Source of the DNA: Arthrobacter sp. PsM3
GTDB taxonomy: Bacteria; Actinomycetota; Actinomycetes; Actinomycetales; Micrococcaceae
Length of the DNA stretch: 64,000 nt
Direction: 5' to 3'
Assembly: GCF_030433895.1 (NCBI RefSeq)
Contig: NZ_JARUXE010000017.1
Location: forward strand, 1-64,000
Within the stretch, counting starts at the first letter, position 1; each line of letters opens with the position of its first letter. Below the pieces are notes generated by a model. It did not search any database. It saw nothing but the letters and a program-made list of their open reading frames with translations, and was not told where the DNA came from. This document shows, one piece after another, positions 57,142 to 64,000 of the stretch. The position numbers and the translations under genes are program-made.

Positions 57142-57938
57142 CCCTGCCCGAGAAACCGCAGCCGCCCGCCGGGGAGCGAGCAGCCCGGGAAAATCCGGCC
57201 AGGGAAAGCTCAGCAGCAGCAGGTCCGGCCGGGGATGGACCTGCCCCCCGGCCAGCCGCCGCCGCGCAGCCCACTGTGGCGCAGCTCGCCGAGGGCTACG
57301 CCGCCAAAGCCGGACTGCACCGGTCCAGCAACGGCAACATCGACGTACTTAAAAGCGCCGGCGGAATCCAGGGCATTGCCGAGAGCATCCTCCCCGGACT
57401 GGTCTTCCTGATTGCTTTCACTCTCACCCGCGAGCTTCCCCTGGCACTGGTGGCCTCCCTCGCCGTCGCCGCGGCCTTCACCGTGGCCCGGCTGGTCCAG
57501 CGCAAGCCGCTGACCCAGGCACTGGCGGGGATCGCCGGCGTCGGGCTCTCCGCCTGGCTTGCCAACAGCACCGGCAAGGCCGAAGACTTCTACGTTCCCG
57601 GGTTCTTCACCAACATTGCTTACATCGTGGCGATGTCGATCTCGATTGCCGTCCGCTGGCCGTTTGCCGGGCTGATTTTCGGGTTCATCCGGAACGAAGG
57701 TTTGGACTGGCGGAAGAACCCGGGCCGGGTTAAGGCCTACCGGATCGGTACCTGGGTGATCATCTCGGTGCTGGCCCTCCGGCTGCTGGTCCAGGTCCCG
57801 CTGTACTTTATGGGCGAACCCGGCTTTGCGGCCCTCGCCACGACGCGGCTCCTGATGGGTGCGCCGCTGTACATCCTGGGCATCTGGGTCGCCTGGCTGC
57901 TGACCCGGCCCGCCCCAAAAACCGCCCCGACGGCCTAG
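57138..57938 (+). CDS. DUF3159 membrane protein
   Basis: 266 residues. After a disordered, Ala/Pro/Glu-rich start, DVLKSAGGIQGIAESILPGLVFLIAFTLTRE opens a region of about six membrane helices. This is the DUF3159 family (Rv2693c in M. tuberculosis), of unknown function. ATG 57138 overlaps the stop of the OB gene (ATGA) and has AGGAG just upstream. It closes the dut-DUF3710-OB-DUF3159 run, and a large dyad follows. Confidence 0.9.
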   Translation: MTLPEKPQPPAGERAARENPARESSAAAGPAGDGPAPRPAAAAQPTVAQLAEGYAAKAGLHRSSNGNIDVLKSAGGIQGIAESILPGLVFLIAFTLTRELPLALVASLAVAAAFTVARLVQRKPLTQALAGIAGVGLSAWLANSTGKAEDFYVPGFFTNIAYIVAMSISIAVRWPFAGLIFGFIRNEGLDWRKNPGRVKAYRIGTWVIISVLALRLLVQVPLYFMGEPGFAALATTRLLMGAPLYILGIWVAWLLTRPAPKTAPTA

Positions 57939-57957
57939 CGTCCGTTGCCCTACGTCC

Positions 57958-58018
57958 GTTGACCTATCACTTAACGTTGTTTTCAGCCCTTCAGAACAAC
58001 GTTAAGTGATAGGGCAAC
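57958..58018. terminator. Long dyad between convergent DUF3159 and trkA genes
   Basis: Arms of 24 bases (57958-57981 and 57995-58018) with one mismatch and a 13-base loop; the inner 19 bases, CCTATCACTTAACGTTGTT, are perfect. It is AT-rich for this genome and has no T tract, so it may be a repeat element rather than a plain terminator. Confidence 0.65.
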
Positions 58019-58038
58019 CTGCCCCCGGAGCAACCGGG

Positions 58039-58797
58039 TTAGCCGTCGAAGCCGTCGCCCTCGGCGGGCTGGCCCGCGTGGCCGTGCAGGTCCGAGGTGA
58101 CAGGGTGCTGGCCGGTGTCATGCTCGTCATCGCCCTGCGACTCAGGGGAGAGCAAGGCGCGCAGCTCGTCCTCGGCTGCGATGGTGGTCACGAAGAACAG
58201 CTCATCCCCGCCGTCGATCACGTCATCACGGCTCGGCGTGATCGGTGCCTGGTCCCGGAGGATCGCCACCAGGGTGGAATCCTCGGGCCACTCGATGTCG
58301 CCCACTGTCAGGCCCACCACGTGCGAATCGTGCGGGACGGTGAACTCGACCAGCGATGACACTCCGGTCTGCAGGGTCAGCAGGCGGACGAGGTCGCCGA
58401 TCTCCACCGCCTCCTCGACCAGGGCGGTCATCAGCTGCGGGGTGTTCACGGCGACGTCGACGCCCCAGGAATCGTCGAACATCCAGTCGTTCTTGGGGTT
58501 GTTGACCCGGCCGACCGTCCGGCCGACGCCGAACTCGGTCTTCGCCAGCAGCGAGACCACCAGGTTGACCTTGTCGTCACCGGTGGCGGAGACCACGACG
58601 TCGGCGTCCTCCAGTTTTGCGTCCTGCAGGGTGCTCAGTTCGCAGGCGTCGCCGACCAGCCAGTGGGCGCCGCGCAGCCCGCTGCGGCCGATCACCTCGG
58701 GCTTCAGGTCGATCAGCAGGATCTCGTGTTTGTGGGCCAGCAGTTCGCGCGCGATCGAGGAACCGACGCTTCCCGCCCCGACAATAACGACTTTCAC
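58039..58797 (-). CDS. trkA: TrkA-type potassium uptake regulatory protein (second)
   Basis: 252 residues. RCK/TrkA-N domain with VVIVGAGSVGSSIARELLAHKHEILLIDLK (NAD-type Rossmann motif, acidic end D) and a TrkA-C domain (about 135-215, VEFTVPHDSHVVGLTVGDIEWPEDSTLVAILR). The last ~35 residues are a His/Asp-rich tail. Such proteins gate K+ channels or transporters from the cytoplasm in response to nucleotides. The GTG follows the stop of the upstream trkA with no gap. The order equals ceoB-ceoC of M. tuberculosis. Confidence 0.9.
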   Translation of the reverse strand: MKVVIVGAGSVGSSIARELLAHKHEILLIDLKPEVIGRSGLRGAHWLVGDACELSTLQDAKLEDADVVVSATGDDKVNLVVSLLAKTEFGVGRTVGRVNNPKNDWMFDDSWGVDVAVNTPQLMTALVEEAVEIGDLVRLLTLQTGVSSLVEFTVPHDSHVVGLTVGDIEWPEDSTLVAILRDQAPITPSRDDVIDGGDELFFVTTIAAEDELRALLSPESQGDDEHDTGQHPVTSDLHGHAGQPAEGDGFDG

Positions 58798-59469
58798 TTA
58801 GGACTCCTTGGCGGGGGACTTGGCAAGAATGTGGGCAACTTCGCTGCTGCGGTCCACGCCCAGCATGGCGTGCACGGTGTCGCCGTCCTGGTACAGGGTG
58901 CCGGCCACGGGCAGCATGCCCTCGCCGAACCGTGTCAGGTAGGCGACGCGGACGCCGGCGGCCTTCTCGATCGAGGTGACCGGGTGGCCGATCCATTCCG
59001 GGTTCAGATCCACTTCGGCCAGCACAAGCCGGCCGGAGGGGTCCCGGAAGTCGCCGGCCAGGTGCTGTTCGGGCAGGATCCGCCGGAGCACCTGGTCCGC
59101 ACTCCAGCGAACGGCGGCGACCGTGGGGATGCCCAGGCGCTGGTAGATCTCCGCGCGGCCCGGGTCGTAGATCCTGGCGACCACGTGGGGGACATGGAAG
59201 GTTTCGCGGGCCACCCGGGTGGCCAGGATATTGGAATTATCACCGCTGGAGACGGCGGCGAAGGCATAGGCGTCCGCGACGCCGGCCTGTTTAAGGGTCT
59301 CCCGGTCGAAGCCGACGCCGGTGACCTTGCGGCCGGTGAAGCCGGTGCGGAGCCGCCGGAAGGCGCGGTCGTCCTGGTCGATGATCGCCACCGAATGGCC
59401 GGCGTCCTCGAGCGTGTGCGCCAGGGTCGCCCCCACACGGCCGCAACCCATGATCACGAAGTGCGCCAC
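58798..59469 (-). CDS. trkA: TrkA-type potassium uptake regulatory protein (first)
   Basis: 223 residues. TrkA-N domain starts VIMGCGRVGATLAHTLEDAGHSVAIIDQD, then TrkA-C (about 135-215; VLAEVDLNPEWIGHPVTSIEKAAGVRVAYLTR). GTG start with GAGGAGG upstream. First gene of a two-gene operon; divergent to a KimA-like permease. No TrkH/TrkG membrane subunit is in the window, so the partner may be the permease or lie elsewhere. Confidence 0.9.
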   Translation of the reverse strand: MAHFVIMGCGRVGATLAHTLEDAGHSVAIIDQDDRAFRRLRTGFTGRKVTGVGFDRETLKQAGVADAYAFAAVSSGDNSNILATRVARETFHVPHVVARIYDPGRAEIYQRLGIPTVAAVRWSADQVLRRILPEQHLAGDFRDPSGRLVLAEVDLNPEWIGHPVTSIEKAAGVRVAYLTRFGEGMLPVAGTLYQDGDTVHAMLGVDRSSEVAHILAKSPAKES

Positions 59470-59648
59470 ACGTGCCTCCTCAAGCTTTGGTGTCTGCTGC
59501 TGGGTAAAACTCTACCGGCCCCGGCTCCCCGCGCGGCCAGCCCCGGGACCGGCCTGGAAACCGGCACGGAAACCGGCCTAGCGACGGGCTTCCCGGCCCG
59601 CCGGGCGGCCCGCGGGGCGGCGCCTGAACGCCGGGGATCGTCGCCGTC

Positions 59649-59677
59649 ATGACATCGCGTCCGAATCGGACTAGCTT
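59649..59677 (+). promoter_or_regulatory. Promoter of the permease gene, leaderless type
   Basis: ATGACA (-35, one mismatch to TTGACA), 17-base spacer, TAGCTT (-10), then six bases to GTG 59684. The best-formed promoter of the leaderless group. Confidence 0.65.
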
Positions 59678-59683
59678 TGTGTG

Positions 59684-61660
59684 GTGCCGACAATTTTCAA
59701 TGCCGTGAAGCGGGTGCTGGTAGGCAGGCCGTTCCGGAACGACAGCCTGGCTCACACCCTGCTTCCCAAGCGGATAGCCCTGCCCGTTTTCGCCTCCGAC
59801 GCACTGTCCTCCGTGGCGTATGCGCCGGATGAAATCCTCCTGACGCTGGCCCTGGCCGGGGTCAGTGCCGTGGCGTTCTCGCCCTGGGTGGGCCTGGCCG
59901 TCATGGTGGTGCTGCTGACCGTGGTTGCCTCCTACCGCCAGAACGTCCACGCCTACCCCTCCGGCGGCGGAGATTACGAGATCGCGAACGAGAACCTCGG
60001 CAAGTATGCCGGGCTCACCGTCGCCTCCGCGCTGCTGGTCGACTACGTGCTGACGGTGGCGGTGTCGATGTCCTCGGCCGCCGCCTACCTGACGACCGCC
60101 GTTCCCTCGCTGCATGATCAGCGGGCCATCATCGCGACGATCGGCGTTGTGGTCCTGGCGATCGTGAACCTGCGCGGCATCAAGGAAGCCGGCAGCGTTT
60201 TCGCCGTCCCCACATACATCTTTATGGCGTCCATCCTCGGCATGACCGCGATCGGCGTCTTCCAGGCCTCCACCGGCCAGCTGGGCCAGGCGCCGTCGGC
60301 GGCCTTCACGATTGTTCCGGCGGCGGGCTTCGACGAGGGACTGACCGGGCTCGCCGGCGCGTTCCTGCTGCTGCGCGCCTTTTCCTCGGGCGCCGCGGCC
60401 CTGACCGGTGTCGAGGCGATCAGCAACGGGGTGCCGAACTTCAAGAAGCCCAAGAGCAAGAATGCGGCCACGACGCTGCTGCTGCTGGGCGTGATCGCGG
60501 CCTCCATGCTCGCGGGCATCATCTACCTGGCCAACGCCACCAAAGTGCACATCGTGCTGGACCCGGCCAAGGAGTTCCTGCTGGACGGCAAGCCGCTTCC
60601 CGAGGGGTACATCCAGAATCCGGCGATCAGCCAGATCGCCCAGACGATCTTCGGCGAAGGCTCACTGCCGTTCTACATCGTGGTCGCCGCGACCGGCGTG
60701 ATCCTGGTTTTCGCCTCCAACACGGCATTCAACGGCTTCCCGGTCCTCGGCTCGATCCTCGCCCAGGACGGTTACCTGCCCCGGCAGCTGCGGACCCGCG
60801 GGGACCGGCTGGCCTTCAGCAACGGTGTCCTGGCGCTGGCCGCCGGCGCCCTCGTGCTGATCATCGCGTTCGACGCGGACGTCACCAAGCTCATCCAGCT
60901 CTACATCGTGGGCGTCTTCATCTCCTTCACCATGAGCCAGCTCGGCATGATCCGGCACTGGGGGCGGGAGCTGAAGCTCGCCAAGGACCCCGCCGTCAAG
61001 CTGCGCATGCTCAAATCACGCATCATCAACACGATCGGCTTCGGCATGACCGGGCTTGTCCTGGTGATCGTCCTGATCACCAAGTTCGAGCAGGGCGCCT
61101 GGATCGCACTGCTGGCCATGTTCATCCTGTTCCTGATCATGTGGAGCATCCGGGCGCACTACGACAATGTGGCCAAGGAACTCGCCGTGGACGAGGACAG
61201 CTCGCCCCGGGCGCTGCCCACCCGCGTGCACGCGGTGCTGCTCGTCTCGCACGTCCGCAAGCCGGTGCTCCGGGCGCTGGCCTACGCCCGCGCGTCACGT
61301 CCGTCCAGGCTGGACGCCATCACCGTGGACATCAGCAGCGAAGAGACCGAACAGACGGTCGCTGACTGGGAGAAGCTGGAAATCCCGGTGCCCCTGACCG
61401 TGCTGGCCAGCCCGTTCCGCGAAACGGTGACGCCGATCATGGAGTACATCACGAACATGCGGCGCGATTCGCCCCGCGACCTGATCGTCGTCTACATCCC
61501 CGAGTACGTCGTGGGCAAGTGGTGGGAGCAACTGGTCCACAACCAGACCGCGCTGCGCATCAAGACCCGGCTGCACTTTGAGCCGGGCGTCATGGTGGCC
61601 AGTGTGCCGTGGCAGCTGAAATCATCCGAAGAAGCCAAGAGACTGCAGGACATCCAATGA
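59684..61660 (+). CDS. APC-superfamily permease, KimA-like potassium importer candidate
   Basis: 658 residues. About 12 membrane helices (residues 30-505) with APC features LPVFASDALSSVAYAPDEILL, YRQNVHAYPSGGGDYEIANENLGKYAG and ALTGVEAISNGVPNFKKPKSKNA. The C-terminal ~150 residues (VHAVLLVSHVRKPVLRALAYARASRPSRLDAITVDIS) look like a cytosolic USP-type domain. Layout and motifs resemble B. subtilis KimA (YdaO), a K+/H+ symporter controlled by c-di-AMP, more than amino acid carriers. The neighbouring TrkA genes support a potassium role; no transport data follow from sequence. GTG 59684 lies six bases after a -10. The methyltransferase gene overlaps its stop. Confidence 0.85.
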   Translation: MPTIFNAVKRVLVGRPFRNDSLAHTLLPKRIALPVFASDALSSVAYAPDEILLTLALAGVSAVAFSPWVGLAVMVVLLTVVASYRQNVHAYPSGGGDYEIANENLGKYAGLTVASALLVDYVLTVAVSMSSAAAYLTTAVPSLHDQRAIIATIGVVVLAIVNLRGIKEAGSVFAVPTYIFMASILGMTAIGVFQASTGQLGQAPSAAFTIVPAAGFDEGLTGLAGAFLLLRAFSSGAAALTGVEAISNGVPNFKKPKSKNAATTLLLLGVIAASMLAGIIYLANATKVHIVLDPAKEFLLDGKPLPEGYIQNPAISQIAQTIFGEGSLPFYIVVAATGVILVFASNTAFNGFPVLGSILAQDGYLPRQLRTRGDRLAFSNGVLALAAGALVLIIAFDADVTKLIQLYIVGVFISFTMSQLGMIRHWGRELKLAKDPAVKLRMLKSRIINTIGFGMTGLVLVIVLITKFEQGAWIALLAMFILFLIMWSIRAHYDNVAKELAVDEDSSPRALPTRVHAVLLVSHVRKPVLRALAYARASRPSRLDAITVDISSEETEQTVADWEKLEIPVPLTVLASPFRETVTPIMEYITNMRRDSPRDLIVVYIPEYVVGKWWEQLVHNQTALRIKTRLHFEPGVMVASVPWQLKSSEEAKRLQDIQ

Positions 61661-63012
61661 GCCCCGACACCCAGACGCAACCCCACACCGAATTGACCGT
61701 CGACGTCGGGCCGGTCGCCCACGGCGGGCACTGCGTGGCCCGCCACGAGGGCCGGGTGGTGTTCGTCCGCCACGGTATCCCCGGCGAGAAAGTCCGGATC
61801 CGGCTCACGGAGTCCGGCCCGGAGGCCAAGTTCTGGCGCGGCGACGTCGTGGAAGTCCTGGAGCCTTCCCCGGACCGGGTGGAGCACTTCTGGGACCTGG
61901 CCGATTCCGCGCGCTCCTGGTCGCACCGCCACCCGCCGGTCGGAGGCGCCGAACTCGGGCACATCTCCCTCCGACGCCAGCGCAGCCTCAAGGGCGAGGT
62001 GCTGGCCGAACAGCTGCGCCGCCTGGCCGGCGTCGACCTCCAGGCCTCGGGGGAGCAGCTCACCGTGGAAGCCGTGGGGGATGCCGGCACGACGGCGGGC
62101 CTCGCCTGGCGTACCCGGGCCGGTTTCGCCGTGACCCCCGCCGGAAAGCTCGGCATGCACGCGCACCGCTCCGATACGGTCCTTCCGGTCCGGGAAATGC
62201 CCCTGGCCGTGGACGCCATCAACGCCCTCCGGCTCTGGGACATCGACCTGCAGGGCATCGAACGCATTGAGGTCGCCGCCCCGGCCAACGGCTCCCGGCC
62301 GCTCGTGCTCCTGGTCCCGGCCGAGGGAACCCGGGCCAAGCGGCTCAGCGCGGTCCTCGCACAGCTGCCCGAGGACGTCTCGGTGGCCAGCTTCGATCCA
62401 GTCAAGGGCGAAGTGCTGCGGCTGCGCGGACGCACCTACGTCCAGGAGACCGCCGCCGGCCATGACTTCCGGGTCACCGGCGACGGTTTCTGGCAGATTC
62501 ACCGGGACGGCCCCGACACCCTCGCGGGCGCCGTGACCGGTTTCCTGCGGGAGGGCGGCTTCCTGGAACCGGGCGCCGCGGTGGCGGACCTTTACGCCGG
62601 GGCGGGCCTGTTCACCGCGCCGCTCGCCGACGCCGTGGGTGTTACCGGGTCCGTGCTGTCCGTGGAAGGATCGCCCGGCACCAGCCGGGACGCGCGCAAG
62701 AACCTGCATGACGCACCCCAGGTCGAGATCGTCCAGGGCCGGGTGGAACGGGTCCTGCGCGAGAGCGCGCGCACGTTCGACGCCATCCTGCTGGACCCGC
62801 CCCGGGCGGGCGCCGGCAAGGCGGTCGTGAATCAGCTGGTCGGGGCAGGACCCCGTGCCGTGGCCTATGTGTCCTGCGATCCGGCGTCCTTTGCCCGCGA
62901 CGTGGGCTACTTCCAGCAGTCCGGCTGGGAACTGTCGGGCCTTCGCGCCTTCGACCTGTACCCGCATACCCACCACATGGAGACTGTGGCGCTACTGACT
63001 CCCCGGGGCTGA
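61657..63012 (+). CDS. TrmA/RumA-type RNA uracil C5-methyltransferase
   Basis: 451 residues. TRAM domain (about 8-75; VDVGPVAHGGHCVARHEGRVVFVRHGIPGEKVRIRL), a linker, then a SAM methylase: VADLYAGAGLFTAPLAD, the ILLDPPRAGAGK motif and the catalytic cysteine in VAYVSCDPASFARD (about C406). The four cysteines of the Fe-S cluster found in RumA are not seen: at the place of the cluster the text is WSHRHPPVGGAELGHISL. Methylates uracil in tRNA or rRNA; which is unknown. ATGA overlap with the permease gene. Confidence 0.88.
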   Translation: MSPDTQTQPHTELTVDVGPVAHGGHCVARHEGRVVFVRHGIPGEKVRIRLTESGPEAKFWRGDVVEVLEPSPDRVEHFWDLADSARSWSHRHPPVGGAELGHISLRRQRSLKGEVLAEQLRRLAGVDLQASGEQLTVEAVGDAGTTAGLAWRTRAGFAVTPAGKLGMHAHRSDTVLPVREMPLAVDAINALRLWDIDLQGIERIEVAAPANGSRPLVLLVPAEGTRAKRLSAVLAQLPEDVSVASFDPVKGEVLRLRGRTYVQETAAGHDFRVTGDGFWQIHRDGPDTLAGAVTGFLREGGFLEPGAAVADLYAGAGLFTAPLADAVGVTGSVLSVEGSPGTSRDARKNLHDAPQVEIVQGRVERVLRESARTFDAILLDPPRAGAGKAVVNQLVGAGPRAVAYVSCDPASFARDVGYFQQSGWELSGLRAFDLYPHTHHMETVALLTPRG

Positions 63013-63087
63013 GGCCACTAGGATGGGCGGAGTAGTCCGACGTCGCGCTCCGTAATCACGGCTGACCTCCTGCACCTAAGTACCGAA

Positions 63088-63132
63088 CCTTGTGTGAACA
63101 AGGCCAAGCACTAGTTAGGGCCACCTAACTAG
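63088..63132. promoter_or_regulatory. Two dyads upstream of aconitase
   Basis: CCTTGT-GTGA-ACAAGG (63088-63103) and CTAGTTAG-GGCCAC-CTAACTAG (63111-63132), both perfect. They lie 53-97 bases before the acnA ATG and are candidate regulator sites or leader hairpins. Confidence 0.5.
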
Positions 63133-63184
63133 CAAGGGGTCTGCGGCGCGACAAAGATGAAACTGTTGCGAGAGGAGTCCTGCG

Positions 63185-64000
63185 ATGAGCATTGTGGACA
63201 GCTTCGGTTCAAAAGGCAAACTTAATGTAGCCGGTACCGAATACGAAATTTTCCGGTTGAACTCCGTTGAAGGTGCAGAAAACCTTCCGTTCAGCCTCAA
63301 GGTATTGCTTGAAAACCTGTTGAGGACCGAGGACGGCGCCAACATTACGGCCGATCACGTCCGAGCACTGGCCGGCTGGGACCCCAGCGCCGAGCCCGAC
63401 ACTGAAATCCAGTTCACGCCGGCGCGCGTGATCATGCAGGACTTCACTGGCGTGCCCTGCGTTGTGGACCTTGCCACCATGCGTGAAGCAGTCAAGGAAC
63501 TGGGCGGGGACCCCAAGCGGGTCAACCCGCTGGCACCTGCCGAAATGGTGATCGACCACTCCGTGCAGATCGACGCCTTCGGCAACTCCGGCGCACTGGA
63601 GCGCAACATGGAGATCGAGTACCAGCGCAACGGCGAGCGGTACCAGTTCCTGCGGTGGGGCCAGACAGCGTTCGACGACTTCAAGGTCGTCCCGCCGGGA
63701 ACCGGCATCGTGCACCAGGTCAACATCGAGTATCTGGCCCGCACCGTCATGACCCGCGAAATTGACGGCGTTGTCCGGGCCTACCCGGACACCTGCGTCG
63801 GCACCGATTCGCACACCACCATGGTCAACGGCCTGGGTGTGCTGGGCTGGGGCGTGGGCGGCATCGAAGCCGAGGCAGCCATGCTTGGCCAGCCGGTCTC
63901 CATGCTGATCCCGCGCGTCGTGGGCTTCAAGCTGACCGGGTCCATCCCGGCCGGCGCGACCGCCACCGACGTTGTCCTGACCATCACCGAGCAGCTGCGC
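63185..64000 (+). CDS. acnA: Aconitate hydratase AcnA, N-terminal part (runs off the window)
   Basis: 272 codons in frame to the window end. [25 protein letters not shown] opens the protein. [50 protein letters not shown] and [34 protein letters not shown] are AcnA signatures (substrate-binding His and Asp included). TCA-cycle enzyme interconverting citrate and isocitrate through a 4Fe-4S cluster; the cluster cysteines are beyond the window. GAGAGGAG lies before the ATG. Two dyads upstream suggest regulation. Confidence 0.95.
   Translation, partial: MSIVDSFGSKGKLNVAGTEYEIFRLNSVEGAENLPFSLKVLLENLLRTEDGANITADHVRALAGWDPSAEPDTEIQFTPARVIMQDFTGVPCVVDLATMREAVKELGGDPKRVNPLAPAEMVIDHSVQIDAFGNSGALERNMEIEYQRNGERYQFLRWGQTAFDDFKVVPPGTGIVHQVNIEYLARTVMTREIDGVVRAYPDTCVGTDSHTTMVNGLGVLGWGVGGIEAEAAMLGQPVSMLIPRVVGFKLTGSIPAGATATDVVLTITEQLR

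Noticed and set aside
63111..63132. DtxR/IdeR iron box before acnA
   Set aside because: The dyad CTAGTTAG-N6-CTAACTAG does not fit the 19-bp TTAGGTTAGSCTAACCTAA pattern in spacing.

Overview
The window is high-GC chromosomal DNA from an actinobacterium, most probably a member of the Micrococcaceae close to Arthrobacter/Pseudarthrobacter. This rests on gene content: a basic N-terminal extension on SigA, a SepH division protein, a mycothiol-type (MDMPI) enzyme remnant, ANTAR regulators, DUF3071/3093/3159/3710/4192/4193/5998/6221/7455 families, a fused CydDC exporter, frequent GTG/TTG starts and many leaderless-type starts. No database search was possible, so the genus is an inference.

Layout. 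0-14 kb holds lipoate and 2-oxoacid dehydrogenase genes (start of lipA, lipB, two-lipoyl E2, lpdA) with an atypical membrane kinase, a TIGR01777 epimerase, a tricorn-type protease, an OsmC protein and leucyl aminopeptidase. 14-22 kb holds a PAC2 protein, an MFS carrier, a DUF4192 protein, the principal sigma factor and the B subunit of a type II topoisomerase (A subunit at 45-48 kb). 22-26.7 kb holds a BlaI/M56 regulator-protease pair, two tandem GAF-ANTAR regulators and a coupled pair of small genes.

26.6-36.6 kb is an accessory, decaying region. It has an MDMPI gene with an in-frame UGA, an etfB-etfA-cytochrome b operon opposite a TetR gene and an SGNH hydrolase, a glutamate decarboxylase with two internal deletions, a class II amidotransferase, and a frameshifted remnant of a rifampin ADP-ribosyltransferase. 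36.8-43.1 kb is a complete cydA-cydB-cydDC operon for cytochrome bd. 43-52.6 kb holds acetyltransferases, a DinB protein, topoisomerase subunit A, a GNAT/acyl-CoA ligase fusion and a phosphodiesterase. 52.6-63 kb matches the order of genes known in Mycobacterium (sepH, DUF4193, DUF3093, dut, DUF3710, OB-fold, DUF3159, two TrkA proteins, an APC permease, a TrmA-like methylase). The window ends inside aconitase.

Main points. (1) A 17-bp palindrome TTCTAC-N5-GTAGAA occurs once upstream of blaI and twice in tandem upstream of cydA, which suggests that the BlaI/M56 pair controls cytochrome bd. (2) The ETF-linked cytochrome b carries three copies of an RRGLPRV.GG.PWP..AG motif in a Pro/Ala-rich arm, a possible docking device for a membrane-bound ETF system. 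(3) At least eight genes start exactly six bases after a -10-like hexamer, and others are close to that spacing, which indicates widespread leaderless transcription. (4) The APC permease resembles KimA-type potassium importers and stands divergent to two TrkA proteins.
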